From: Oceanospirillaceae bacterium
Lineage (GTDB): Bacteria > Pseudomonadota > Gammaproteobacteria > Pseudomonadales > Balneatricaceae
Direction: 5' to 3'
Assembly: GCA_013373085.1 (NCBI GenBank)
Contig: JABXIM010000008.1
Span: forward strand, 1-42,447
DNA length: 42,447 bases
The notes under the pieces are model-generated. The model searched no databases, was not told the DNA's origin, and was given only the letters and a program-made list of their open reading frames with translations. This document shows, piece after piece, positions 17,211 through 25,608 of this stretch. Position 1 is the stretch's first letter, and each line of letters starts with the position of its first letter. The translations under genes and the position numbers were made by a program.

Positions 17211-17906
17211 TTAAACCGTAAGGTACTGCCGGATCAGGCCGTCGTCGAGCTGATCCATGGTGCCATTGGCGACGCTGCGGCCGCGGTCGAGAATGCAAAA
17301 GCGGTCGGCGACCTTGCGTGCAAACGGCAGTTTCTGCTCCACCAGCAGCACCGTAAGCCCGATCTCGCGGTTAAGATGGCGGATGATATCACCGATCTCC
17401 TGCACCACGTTGGGCTGGATACCCTCGGTCGGTTCGTCGAGGATCAGCAGTTTCGGATCGACCACCAGCGCGCGACCGATCGCCAGCTGCTGTTGCTGAC
17501 CGCCGGAGAGGTCGCCGCCGCGCCGACGCAGCATCTGCTGCAGCACCGGGAACAGCTCGAAGATGAAATCCGGTATCTTGCGATCGCCACGCTTGCGTAC
17601 CGGTAATCCTATCTGCAGATTCTCCTCCACCGTCAGCAGCGGAAAGATCTGCCGTCCCTGCGGCACATAACCGACGCCGAGCCGCGGCCGCTGCTCCACC
17701 GAACGGCTCAGCAGGTCACCGCCGGCAAGCGTGATCTCGCCGCTGCGCACCGCCTGATGTCCCATGATGCATTGCAACAGGGTGGTCTTGCCAACGCCAT
17801 TACGGCCCATCAGCACGGTACACTCGCCTTCCGGCACATCCAGGTCGACATCCCAGAGGGTATGGCTCTCGCCGTAAAACTGATTCAGTTCCTTGACCTT
17901 CAGCAT
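17211..17906 (-). CDS. urtE: Urea ABC transporter ATP-binding protein UrtE
   Basis: 231 aa from the ATG one base after the urtD stop, with GGGGGAG as ribosome site; the open frame upstream of it belongs to the urtD region. LivF-like ATPase: Walker A GRNGVGKTT (near residue 38), Q-loop GYVPQGRQIFPLLTVEENL, signature LSGGQQQQLAIGRAL and Walker B LLILDEPTEGIQPNVVQEIG, the latter being typical of UrtE. It energises high-affinity urea uptake with UrtD, UrtB and UrtC. Confidence 0.96.
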   Translation of the reverse strand: MLKVKELNQFYGESHTLWDVDLDVPEGECTVLMGRNGVGKTTLLQCIMGHQAVRSGEITLAGGDLLSRSVEQRPRLGVGYVPQGRQIFPLLTVEENLQIGLPVRKRGDRKIPDFIFELFPVLQQMLRRRGGDLSGGQQQQLAIGRALVVDPKLLILDEPTEGIQPNVVQEIGDIIRHLNREIGLTVLLVEQKLPFARKVADRFCILDRGRSVANGTMDQLDDGLIRQYLTV

Positions 17907-17907
17907 C

Positions 17908-18747
17908 TCACTCCCCCAGGTAGACTTCGACGACTTTGTCGTTATTCTGCACTTCGTCCATGGTGCCCTCGGCCAGCACCGATCCCTGGTGCAGCACCGT
18001 GACGGTGCGATCGCCGGCGGCGAGATTGCGGACGAAATCCATGTCGTGCTCGACCACCACCACCGAGTGCTGTCCCGCAAGCGAGATCAGCAGTTCGGCG
18101 GTGCGGTCCATCTCCTGGTGGGTCATGCCGGCGACCGGCTCGTCCACCAGCAGCAAACGCGGACGCTGCATCAGCAGCATGCCGATCTCGAGCCACTGTT
18201 TCTGTCCGTGGGACAGGCTGCCGGCACGCTGCAGGCGCTGGTCCGCAAGGCCGATCATCCCCAGCACCTGATCGAGGTGATCGCGTTGCTCGGCGTCGAG
18301 CTTTGAGCGCAGGATGGTCCAGAGGGTACGATCGTCCTCCATCGCGAGTTCGAGATTTTCCGCAACGGTGAGGAATTCGAACACCGTCGGTTTCTGGAAC
18401 TTGCGGCCAATCCCCGCCTGGGCGATCGCCGGCTCGTCCATATCGAGCAGGTTGATGGTCTGGCCGAACCAGGCCGAGCCCGTATCCGGCCGTGTCTTGC
18501 CGGTGATGATATCCATCATTGTCGTCTTGCCGGCGCCATTGGGGCCGATGATGCAACGCAATTCGCCATCGTTGATATACAGGTTCAGGTCGTTGATGGC
18601 CTTGAAACCATCGAAGCTGACCGATATTCCCTCGAGGTACAGCAGCACCTGGTGGCTGACGTCGATATGATGTGACTGAGCCCGCTGCATGAACGGATAG
18701 ACATGCTCGCGATCGAGGATCTGTTCGAAAACGCTGGCAACAGTCAT
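17908..18747 (-). CDS. urtD: Urea ABC transporter ATP-binding protein UrtD
   Basis: 279 aa, LivG-like. Walker A GPNGAGKTTMMDIITGKTRPD, GIGRKFQKPTVFEFLTVAENLELA, signature LSHGQKQWLEIGMLLMQRPRLLLVDEPVAGMT (LSHGQ instead of LSGGQ is the UrtD hallmark), and EHDMDFVRNLA as H-loop. It has an extra N-terminal stretch of about 35 residues before the first strand. It overlaps urtC by 4 bases (ATGA). Confidence 0.96.
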   Translation of the reverse strand: MTVASVFEQILDREHVYPFMQRAQSHHIDVSHQVLLYLEGISVSFDGFKAINDLNLYINDGELRCIIGPNGAGKTTMMDIITGKTRPDTGSAWFGQTINLLDMDEPAIAQAGIGRKFQKPTVFEFLTVAENLELAMEDDRTLWTILRSKLDAEQRDHLDQVLGMIGLADQRLQRAGSLSHGQKQWLEIGMLLMQRPRLLLVDEPVAGMTHQEMDRTAELLISLAGQHSVVVVEHDMDFVRNLAAGDRTVTVLHQGSVLAEGTMDEVQNNDKVVEVYLGE

Positions 18748-19832
18748 GCGGAGGCCTCCTTGCGTCGTAACAGCCCGGTGATGCCGCGGGGCAGCAGCAG
18801 CGTCACCAGTACGAAGAGCCCGCCCAGCGCGAACAGCCAGATTTCCGGCAGTTCGGCGGTGAAATAACTTTTCGCGTAGTTGATCACCAGGGCCCCGACC
18901 ACGGCGCCATACAGCGTTGCGCGACCACCCACAGCCACCCAGACCACCACCTCGATGGAGTTGAGCGGCGAGAACTCGTTGGGGTTGATGATGCCGACCT
19001 GGGGCACGTAGAGCGCACCGGCGACACCGGCCAGCATCGCCGAGACGGTAAAGACGCCGAGCTTGACGTTCTCGACCCGATAGCCGAGGAAACGGGCGCG
19101 GGACTCGGCATCGCGTACCGCGACACAGACCCGACCAAGTCGGCTCACCATCAGCACGCGGCAGAGCAGGTAGCCCAGCGCCAGCGCCAGCGCCGAGGCG
19201 ATGAAGAGCCCGATGCGGGTGGCATCCGCCTGAAGGTCGAAACCGAGGATATCCTTGAAGTCGGTCAGGCCGTTGTTGCCGCCGAAGCCCATCTCATTGC
19301 GGTAGAACGCCAGCATCAGCGCGTAGGTCAGCGCCTGGGTTATGATCGAGAGGTAGACGCCGGAGACGCGGGAACGGAACGCCAGCGCCCCGAACACGAA
19401 CGCCAGCAGCCCCGGCACCAGCAGCACCATCAGCGCGGCGAACCAGAACTGGTCGAAACCAAGCCAGAACCAGGGCAGCTCATCCCAGTTCAGGAACACC
19501 ATGAAATCCGGCAGCAGCGGATTGCCGTAGACGCCGCGATCGCCGATCTGGCGCATCAGGTACATACCCATGGCGTAGCCGCCAAGCGCAAAGAAGGCGG
19601 CGTGACCCAGCGTCAGGATACCGAGATAGCCCCAGACCAGGTCGACCGCGACCGCCAGCAACGCCAGCGTCAGGTACTTGCCCATCAGGGTAACGGTGTA
19701 GGTCGGCACATGCAGCGCGTGCCCTTCCGGCACCAGCAGATTCAGCAGCGGTACCGCGATGACCAATACCAGTAGCACGCCGAGCAGCACCTGGCCACCG
19801 CGGTCTTTTTTCAGCGCTTCCATCAAGAACAT
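18744..19832 (-). CDS. urtC: Urea ABC transporter permease UrtC
   Basis: 362 aa inner-membrane permease of the LivM type with about nine or ten hydrophobic helices. The signatures DLVWGYLGILTLGHAAFFALGGYAMGMYLMRQIGD, FRSRVSGVYLSIITQALTYALMLAFYRNEMGFGGNNGLTDF and NPNEFSPLNSIEVVVWVAVGGRATLYGAVVGAL are typical of UrtC. It pairs with UrtB in the membrane. Only 3 bases separate it from urtB and its end overlaps urtD. Confidence 0.96.
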   Translation of the reverse strand: MFLMEALKKDRGGQVLLGVLLVLVIAVPLLNLLVPEGHALHVPTYTVTLMGKYLTLALLAVAVDLVWGYLGILTLGHAAFFALGGYAMGMYLMRQIGDRGVYGNPLLPDFMVFLNWDELPWFWLGFDQFWFAALMVLLVPGLLAFVFGALAFRSRVSGVYLSIITQALTYALMLAFYRNEMGFGGNNGLTDFKDILGFDLQADATRIGLFIASALALALGYLLCRVLMVSRLGRVCVAVRDAESRARFLGYRVENVKLGVFTVSAMLAGVAGALYVPQVGIINPNEFSPLNSIEVVVWVAVGGRATLYGAVVGALVINYAKSYFTAELPEIWLFALGGLFVLVTLLLPRGITGLLRRKEASA

Positions 19833-19835
19833 GGC

Positions 19836-21467
19836 TCAGCCCTCCGCCGCACGACCACGCTGCGGAAACAGTCCGCGCGGGCGCTTCTGGATAAACAGGA
19901 TAATGAACACGAGCACCAGGATCTTGGCCAGCACCGCTCCGGCCCAGGGCTCGAGCACCTTGTTGGCGACGCCAAGGCTGAGCCCGGCGACCAGGGTGCC
20001 CCAGAGATTGCCGACCCCGCCGAACACCACCACCATGAACGAGTCGATGATGTACGACTGGCCAAGGTTTGGCCCGACATTGGTCAACTGGGACAGCGCC
20101 ACGCCGGCGACACCGGCAACGCCGGAGCCGAGTCCGAAGGTCAGCGCATCGACCCATTTCGAGCGCACGCCCATGGCCCGCGCCATCGCCCGGTTCTGCG
20201 ATACCGCCCGAACCTGCAGACCCAGCGGGGTGCGCTTGAGCACCACCACCAGTGCGACGAACACCAGCAGGCAGAACAGGATGATGTAAAGCCGGCTCAG
20301 GGTCAGCGAGAACACCGGGTTGATCTCGACCAGCCCGCTCATCCAGTCCGGCGTCGCCACCGAGCGGTTCAGCGGCGAGAAGATCGAGCGTACCGCCTGC
20401 TGCAGTACCAGGCTGATACCGAAGGTGGCGAGCAGGGTCTCCAGCGGCCGACCGTAAAGGAAACGGATCACGCCGCGTTCGATGGCGATCCCGACCAGCG
20501 CCGAAACCATAAAGGCCGCGGGGATCGCCACCAGGATCGAGGCGCCGATATGGTTCGGCATCAGTTGCTGAATCACGTAGGTGGTATAGGCACCGAGCAT
20601 GATCAGCTCGCCGTGCGCCATGTTGATAACCCCCATCACGCCGAAGGTGATCGCCAGACCGATACCGGCCAGCACCAGCACCGAACCGAGGCTGAGGCCG
20701 AAGTAGAGAGTTTCGAGCATGCCGTAATAGCGGATCTTCTCATCGATACCGTTCAGCGCCAGTTGCGCCTGCCGCTTCACCTGGTCAGCGGCATCGCTGC
20801 CGAGCAGCGCGGTCAGGGCATTGCGCACCGGCGGCTCCAGCGAGCCGTCGAGCTGTTCGATCGCCTGCAGGCGCGTCGCCTCGTCGCCTTTTTCCAGGTC
20901 CTGGATGGCCAGCGCCAGCACCATCAGCTCGCGCACTTCGGCCACCGGCTCATTGCCGATACGGTTGCGCAGCACGCTGACGGTGTCTTCATTCAGCGCG
21001 CCGAGCAGCTCGCGCACCGCCGCCGCGCGACGCTTCGGGTCCTCGGCCTTGAGGCCGATCTCCGCCAGCGCCTGGCTGATCTGGTTACGCATCTGGTTGT
21101 TCAGCGTAACTTTCTTGAAATCGCGTTTTTTCTCGATGGTGACGGCGCTGCCGTCCAGCAGATCCAGCGCCTCGGCGCCGGTCTCAGCCGATTTGATGAC
21201 AAACAGGCGGTCGTCATCCTTGCGGTAATAAAGTTCGCCGTCCTGCAGCAAACGCAGGATCTCCTGGGTGCGCGGATGATCGCGCTCCACCAGCAGCGCA
21301 ACCGCATCGGCGCGCTGATCGAATTTCTGCACCAGCAGTGCGCCGGCCTGCGCCAGGGTCTCATCCTCGGCCGCCCGGGCCTGCAGCGACAGCCCCAGCA
21401 TCAGCGTAATCAGCATCCAGAGTGCAAAAAATGGCAGCGGTCGGGCCAGCGGTTTAAACATCGGCAT
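19836..21467 (-). CDS. urtB: Urea ABC transporter permease UrtB, long form
   Basis: 543 aa. It begins with a signal peptide (FFALWMLITLMLGLSLQARAA) and about 220 helical-repeat residues exposed to the periplasm (AVALLVERDHPRTQEILRLLQDGELYY, AAAVRELLGALNEDTVSVLRNRI, RLQAIEQLDGSLEPPVRNAL). The LivH-type permease follows from about residue 255 (SLGSVLVLAGIGLAITFGVMGVINMAHGELIMLGAY). This long form is usual for proteobacterial urea operons. The gene lies 145 bases after urtA behind two GC-rich hairpins; GGGAG precedes the ATG. Confidence 0.95.
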   Translation of the reverse strand: MPMFKPLARPLPFFALWMLITLMLGLSLQARAAEDETLAQAGALLVQKFDQRADAVALLVERDHPRTQEILRLLQDGELYYRKDDDRLFVIKSAETGAEALDLLDGSAVTIEKKRDFKKVTLNNQMRNQISQALAEIGLKAEDPKRRAAAVRELLGALNEDTVSVLRNRIGNEPVAEVRELMVLALAIQDLEKGDEATRLQAIEQLDGSLEPPVRNALTALLGSDAADQVKRQAQLALNGIDEKIRYYGMLETLYFGLSLGSVLVLAGIGLAITFGVMGVINMAHGELIMLGAYTTYVIQQLMPNHIGASILVAIPAAFMVSALVGIAIERGVIRFLYGRPLETLLATFGISLVLQQAVRSIFSPLNRSVATPDWMSGLVEINPVFSLTLSRLYIILFCLLVFVALVVVLKRTPLGLQVRAVSQNRAMARAMGVRSKWVDALTFGLGSGVAGVAGVALSQLTNVGPNLGQSYIIDSFMVVVFGGVGNLWGTLVAGLSLGVANKVLEPWAGAVLAKILVLVFIILFIQKRPRGLFPQRGRAAEG

Positions 21468-21535
21468 CCCATTCTCCCTACAGTGCTTGCGGACGGAGAT
21501 GCGGCGAGAGCCGTTTGCTCCGAATCAGGTGGATA

Positions 21536-21598
21536 ACCGCCGACATCCGTGCCGGCGGTGCGCCATGAAGGCGTCGGCGCGGATCTTCTGCCCGCGCC
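21536..21598 (-). other. Two tandem GC-rich hairpins between urtA and urtB
   Basis: Stem 1: ACCGCCG (21536-21542) with CGGCGGT (21553-21559). Stem 2: GGCGCGG (21576-21582) with CCGCGCC (21592-21598). They follow the urtA stop. Such structures commonly protect the binding-protein mRNA and attenuate the downstream permease genes, giving a large excess of the periplasmic protein. No T-run, so not simple terminators. Confidence 0.55.
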
Positions 21599-21612
21599 GC
21601 CGGGTCAGCCGA

Positions 21613-22914
21613 TCAGAAATTCTGACCCGAGCACTTGCCGGTCTTGGTGTTGTAGTTGCCGCAGGACAGCGGCGCACGCCAGTCGGAGATGATGTCCTTG
21701 GAGCCTTCGAGGTAGTCGGACCAGGCATCGCCGGCAACGGTACCGGAGGTTTCCCAGACCACTTCGAACTGACCGTCATCCTGGATCTCGCCGATCAGCA
21801 CCGGCTTGGTGATATGGTGGTTCGGCATCATGGTGGAATAGCCGCCGGTCAGGTTCGGTACCGAGACGCCGACGATGGCATCCTGCACCGCGGCCGGATC
21901 GGTGCTACCGGCTTTCTTGACCGCCTCGACCCACATGTTGAAGCCGATGTAGTGCGCTTCCATCGGGTCGTTGGTGACGCGGTCTTCGTTCTTGATGTAA
22001 CTGTGCCAGCTGTCGATGAAGCCGTCGTTGACGTCCGCGTCGACACTCATGAAGTAGTTCCAGGCCGCCAGGTGACCGACCAGCGGTGCGGTGTCGATAC
22101 CGGAGAGTTCTTCTTCGCCGACCGAGAAAGCCACCACCGGGATATCGCCGGCGGACACGCCCTGGGCGCCGAGTTCCTTGTAGAACGGCACGTTGGCGTC
22201 GCCGTTGATGGTCGAGACCACCGCGGTTTTCTTGCCTTCGGAGCCGAATTTCTTGATATCGGAGACGATCGACTGCCAGTCGGAATGGCCGAACGGGGTG
22301 TAGTTGATCATGATGTCCTCGGCCGCGACGCCCTTGGACTTGAGATAGGCTTCGAGGATCTTGTTGGTGGTACGCGGGTAGACGTAGTCGGTACCGGCCA
22401 GGACCCAGCGCTCGACGCCGAGATCGTTCATCAGGTAATCCACTGCCGGCACGGCCTGCTGATTGGGCGCGGCGCCGGTGTAGAAGACGTTCTTGGACGA
22501 TTCCTCGCCCTCATACTGCACCGGGTAGAACAGCAGGCTGTCGAGTTCCTCGAACACCGGCAGCACCGACTTGCGGGATACCGAGGTCCAGCAGCCAAAC
22601 ACGGCGTCCACCTTGTCCTTCTCGATCAGCTCGCGGGCCTTTTCCGCGAACAGCGGCCAGTTCGAGGCGGGGTCGACGACTACCGGCTCCAGTTGCTTGC
22701 CAAGCAGACCGCCCTTCTTGTTCTGCTCCTCGATCAGCATCAGCATGGTGTCTTTGAGCGTGGTCTCGCTGATGGCCATGGTGCCGGACAGCGAGTGCAG
22801 AATACCGACCTTGATGGTGTCCTCCGCCGCCATCGCCACGTTCATCGATACCGAAAGCGCCAGCGTGGAAACAGATCCCAACAGCAACTTGGACTTTGAA
22901 GCCTTGGTTCTCAT
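21613..22914 (-). CDS. urtA: Urea ABC transporter substrate-binding protein UrtA
   Basis: 433 aa. Sec signal peptide (KLLLGSVSTLALSVSMNVAMA), then the UrtA fold: IKVGILHSLSGTMAISETTLKDTMLMLIEEQNKKGGLLGK, VDAVFGCWTSVSRKSVLPVFEELDSLLFYPVQYEGEESSKNVFYTGAAPNQQAVPAVDYL, a motif set that separates urea and short-chain amide receptors from leucine receptors. It ends GNYNTKTGKCSGQNF. It binds urea in the periplasm for UrtBCDE. Preceded by a near-perfect sigma-54 promoter, so nitrogen control is expected. Confidence 0.97.
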   Translation of the reverse strand: MRTKASKSKLLLGSVSTLALSVSMNVAMAAEDTIKVGILHSLSGTMAISETTLKDTMLMLIEEQNKKGGLLGKQLEPVVVDPASNWPLFAEKARELIEKDKVDAVFGCWTSVSRKSVLPVFEELDSLLFYPVQYEGEESSKNVFYTGAAPNQQAVPAVDYLMNDLGVERWVLAGTDYVYPRTTNKILEAYLKSKGVAAEDIMINYTPFGHSDWQSIVSDIKKFGSEGKKTAVVSTINGDANVPFYKELGAQGVSAGDIPVVAFSVGEEELSGIDTAPLVGHLAAWNYFMSVDADVNDGFIDSWHSYIKNEDRVTNDPMEAHYIGFNMWVEAVKKAGSTDPAAVQDAIVGVSVPNLTGGYSTMMPNHHITKPVLIGEIQDDGQFEVVWETSGTVAGDAWSDYLEGSKDIISDWRAPLSCGNYNTKTGKCSGQNF

Positions 22915-22971
22915 TATCAGATACCCCTTCGTCAGTTGAATGCATCAGTCAGAAACATGCGGACTGACGTA

Positions 22972-22989
22972 TTGCAACGGGGGTGCCAA
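22972..22989 (-). promoter_or_regulatory. Near-perfect sigma-54 (-24/-12) promoter of the urt operon
   Basis: Read on the minus strand the site is TTGGCACCCCCGTTGCAA, an exact match to TGGCAC-N5-TTGCA with correct GG-N10-GC spacing. The start of transcription should be about 12 bases downstream (near 22963), giving a leader of about 50 bases before the urtA ATG. Sigma-54 (RpoN) with NtrC drives urea uptake genes in many proteobacteria. Confidence 0.85.
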
Positions 22990-23089
22990 TTCATAATTCA
23001 TAGTTCAAAGGCCCGTCACTACGGGCTTGGCGACCGTCGCCGCCGACCGACGCTCAAACCGGCCTGAACGCTCAATGTGCCAAAAGAGG

Positions 23090-23134
23090 GCACCAACAGC
23101 GGACGGATATCGGCGCACGCACCATATTAGAGCC
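23090..23134. promoter_or_regulatory. Candidate NtrC enhancer sites upstream of urtA
   Basis: GCACCATATTAGAGC (23119-23133) matches the NtrC dyad GCACCA-N4-GGTGC in the first half and three of five bases in the second. A second GCACCA half-site starts at 23090, 29 bases away, close to the about 31-base spacing of cooperative NtrC sites. They lie about 100-150 bases upstream of the sigma-54 promoter, where enhancers are usually found. Confidence 0.45.
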
Positions 23135-23259
23135 TACAGATCACCCGCCTGCCCCGCAGCGGTTCAAAACCGCCAATGGTTCTACGCAAGCGCAGATTGC
23201 TGTACAATCCGCGACCAGTTTTCTAGCCCTTTTCCAGAACCTGTCATCAGAGGAATCCC

Positions 23260-23469
23260 ATGCGTCTGGCTGAAATGGAGTCCATTGCGCTGAACATCGG
23301 ACTGGCCGTATTCGTGGCCTTCGTGTTTTTCATCATCTATGACCTGGCGAAAAAGTCGAACGCCGGCAAATTCGGTACCGCCATGCTGTTCGTTGTGCTC
23401 GGCATGGGGCTGTTCGCCTTCGTCATCAAGACCGTGGTGGTCGAGCTGATGGGCAACGGACATATCTAG
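23260..23469 (+). CDS. DUF2788 small membrane protein
   Basis: 69 aa. It matches the DUF2788 pattern: ESIALNIGLAVFVAFVFFIIYDLAKKSNAGKFGTAMLFVVLGMGLFAFVIKTVVVELM, with two membrane helices (about 10-28 and 42-60) joined by a conserved basic DLAKKSNAGKFGT loop. Function is unknown. AGAGGAA lies before the ATG at 23260. It is divergent from urtA with 345 bases between them and seems to be a single gene. Confidence 0.88.
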   Translation: MRLAEMESIALNIGLAVFVAFVFFIIYDLAKKSNAGKFGTAMLFVVLGMGLFAFVIKTVVVELMGNGHI

Positions 23470-23812
23470 CAGGTGGTGAGAACGCAGGATGGGTGGAGCG
23501 ATGCACCGGCACCCAATTTAACGTTTGCGCTGCTGCGCAGGCATCGCGCACCCCATCATCGACGGCTTTCCGGCGTCTCATTCATGTCCGCGCCGCCAGG
23601 CACCAGGACGGCTCCGCCGCCCCTGATGGGTTACGCCGCCAGCAGTGCCATACCATCCCCTAACGGCGTATGGATGGCGGCTATACCCATCCTACCTCTC
23701 CGTTCACTCACCGCAGCTGGGTGAATGTCGCTCCGCCCGCTCCACCCTACGACTCCCTGTCGGGTTGCGTTATAGTGCGAATTCGGCAGCAAAATCGACA
23801 GGGACGAATGCG
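23470..23812. repeat. Family B intergenic repeat, copy 3 (compound, about 270 bases)
   Basis: The gap before lemA is almost filled by family B units: AGGATGGGTGGAGCGATGCA at 23486, a middle GATGGGTTACGCCGCC with its partner ATACCCATCCTACC (about 23622-23700), and a final unit ending GCTCCACCCTACG near 23752. Reading frames open through it are not genes. The lemA promoter is expected at 23755-23812 (TTGCGT ... TATAGT near 23764-23776). Confidence 0.65.
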
Positions 23813-24385
23813 ATGGATCCGATCACCCTTATCGTACTGGCGGCACTGGTGGTGGTGCTGTTTTACGGCATCACGCTGTACAACAACCTGGTACGCCTCA
23901 AGCACAATGTTTCCAAGGCCTGGGCCAATATCGACGTGCTGCTCAAGCAGCGCCACGACGAACTGCCCAAACTGGTGGAAACCTGCAAGCAGTACATGGG
24001 CTACGAGCAGCAGACCCTCGAGGCTGTGATGCGGGCCCGCAGCTCGGTCTCCGCCGCGCGCGAAGCGCAGGACGTCAGAGCGCTCGGTCAGGCCGAAACG
24101 CAGCTGCGCCTGGGGCTTGGCAACCTGTTTGCCGTCGCCGAGGCCTACCCCGAACTCAAGGCCAACGAATCGTTCCAGCACCTGCAGTCGCGCATCAGCG
24201 GCCTGGAAACCGCGATCGCCGACCGCCGCGAGTTCTACAACGAGTCGGTAAACCTCAACAATATTCGCATCGAACAGTTTCCGGACAACCTGATCGCCGG
24301 CCGTTTCGGCTTCAAGGCCGCCGACCTGCTGGAGTTCGATGATGCCGAGAAAGCCGACGTCGACATCAAGGCCCTGTTCGGCTGA
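23813..24385 (+). CDS. lemA: LemA family protein
   Basis: 190 aa from ATG 23813; the upstream open frame is repeat sequence. One N-terminal membrane helix (ITLIVLAALVVVLFYGITLYNNLV), then the LemA helical domain: KHNVSKAWANIDVLLKQRHDELPKLVETCKQYMGYEQQTLEAVMRARS, AETQLRLGLGNLFAVAEAYPELKANESFQHLQSRISGLETAIADRREFYNESVNLNNIRIEQFPDNLIA. LemA proteins are membrane-anchored and of uncertain role, often paired with other membrane genes. Its TGA overlaps the ATG of the next gene (TGATG), so the two are coupled. Confidence 0.95.
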   Translation: MDPITLIVLAALVVVLFYGITLYNNLVRLKHNVSKAWANIDVLLKQRHDELPKLVETCKQYMGYEQQTLEAVMRARSSVSAAREAQDVRALGQAETQLRLGLGNLFAVAEAYPELKANESFQHLQSRISGLETAIADRREFYNESVNLNNIRIEQFPDNLIAGRFGFKAADLLEFDDAEKADVDIKALFG

Positions 24386-25305
24386 TGCTGATCGACGTTA
24401 CCGGCCTCGACCCGCACGAGCAGCTCATGCTGCTCGTTGCCTGCGCGGTCGTCGCGCTGGTCGGGCTCTGGTACGGCTTGCGCCAGCTGCGACGCTACCA
24501 CCTGATCGCTGACACCCCGACAGCACGCATCCGCTCGGCCCACCAGGGCTACGTCGAACTGATCGGCCAGGCGCTGCCCAGTCCGGAAGGGCCTGTGTAT
24601 TCGCCGCTGACCGGCACCGAGTGCGTCTGGTACCGCTACAAGGTCGAACGGGAAAAAGGCAGCGGCAAGAACCGCAAATGGGTGACCGAAAAGAGCGGCG
24701 TCTCGACGCAGTGGTTCCAGCTCGACGACGGCAGCGGTGTTTGCCAGGTCGATCCTGCGGGGGCGCACTGCAAGGTCGAAAGCCGCCGTCGCTGGTATGG
24801 CAACAGCCCGATCCCGGGCACGCGTAGCGGCCGCAGCGGCTCGCTCCTCAACATCAGCATCGGTGGCGCCCGCTACCGTTATCTGGAAGAACTGATACTG
24901 GAATACGAGCGCGTCTATGCACTGGGACGCTTCCGAAGCGTCGGCGGCGGTCGCGACACCCTCGATCAGCAAAAGGTCGCCGGCGACCTGATTCGCGGCT
25001 GGAAAGCCGACTTCGGACAGCTGCTGACGCGCTTCGACAGCGACGGCAACGGCCAGCTGGACCCCGAGGAGTGGCAGGCGGTACAGCAGGAGGCGCAGCA
25101 CCAGGCCAGCCAGCAGCAGCGTGAGCTACACGACCTGCCCACCGTGCACCTGCTCGGCTGTCCGGAGGAAAGCGGCCAGCCGTTCGTGCTCTCGACCCTC
25201 GACGAGGAAAAACTGGCCCGACAATACCGCTGGTTCGCCCATGGCTGCTTCGCGGCCGTACTGGTCGCCAGCTGGGTCGCCGGCGAGTTGCTGCTGGTGC
25301 TCTGA
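24385..25305 (+). CDS. GIDE-like membrane protein with a canonical EF-hand
   Basis: 306 aa. N-terminal helix (about 12-32), then a GIDE/MUL1-type domain (about 40-170: DTPTARIRSAHQGYVELIGQA, SPLTGTECVWYRYKVE, FQLDDGSGVCQVDPAGA), no RING finger, and a C-terminal helix (about 284-306). Residues D218-E229 (DSDGNGQLDPEE) form a textbook EF-hand calcium loop with ligands at 1, 3, 5, 9 and 12. The following helix is Gln-rich (EEWQAVQQEAQHQASQQQRE). The GIDE domain is related to eukaryotic mitochondrial E3 ligases but in bacteria its role is unknown. Coupled to lemA by TGATG, so the two proteins probably work together in the membrane. Confidence 0.85.
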   Translation: MLIDVTGLDPHEQLMLLVACAVVALVGLWYGLRQLRRYHLIADTPTARIRSAHQGYVELIGQALPSPEGPVYSPLTGTECVWYRYKVEREKGSGKNRKWVTEKSGVSTQWFQLDDGSGVCQVDPAGAHCKVESRRRWYGNSPIPGTRSGRSGSLLNISIGGARYRYLEELILEYERVYALGRFRSVGGGRDTLDQQKVAGDLIRGWKADFGQLLTRFDSDGNGQLDPEEWQAVQQEAQHQASQQQRELHDLPTVHLLGCPEESGQPFVLSTLDEEKLARQYRWFAHGCFAAVLVASWVAGELLLVL

Positions 25306-25608
25306 TCGCCGCCACTGTTGTAAAGCTGCGTGTACATCCCGGCTCCATCCATTAGCTATTCCTAATGAAAAATGGAAACAACCGAAAAAATAAACTTCTG
25401 ACTGTTCAGGTTACTTTCACCTCGGCCGATATACTGTACATATAGGTAAACGGAAACGGGTCGAGGCGAACCCCATCAGGTTCAAACATAACGCGGATCC
25501 CGATTTCTGTTTCCTAAGGGAGCCGGTGACCGGCACCGACGTATCAACGTCTTATCCCTCGGTGCAGTGAACCGACGTCCAGGCCATCCATGGACTGCGG
25601 AGGTTGTC
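25306..25608. other. Long structured leader upstream of the PilZ-like gene
   Basis: 303 bases without a gene. From about 25455 it can fold: GGAAAC (25452 region) with GTTTCC (about 25508), a CCGGT-G-ACCGG hairpin (25523-25533), then GCACCG (25533-25538) pairing with CGGTGC (25560-25565) around an inner ACGT-ATCA-ACGT stem. A sequence TATACT at 25430 may be a -10 box. It does not match a riboswitch class I could recognise. Confidence 0.45.

Larger units (their letters stand above)
22915..23259. other. Control region between urtA and DUF2788 gene
   Basis: 345 bases between the divergent urtA and DUF2788 genes. It holds the sigma-54 promoter for urtA (22972-22989), a hairpin (GCCCGT-CACT-ACGGGC, 23011-23026) and two GCACCA half-sites (23090, 23119) in an arrangement expected for NtrC enhancers. 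The DUF2788 promoter must lie in the right part. Confidence 0.6.

Noticed and set aside
23072-23098. GTGCC-N7-GGCAC inverted repeat as NtrC site
   Set aside because: The arms are in the opposite orientation to the NtrC dyad (GCAC-N7-GTGC), so only the GCACCA half-sites were kept.
25425-25447. LexA box at TACTGTACATATAGG
   Set aside because: Only the left half matches CTGT-N8-ACAG; the right half is missing.
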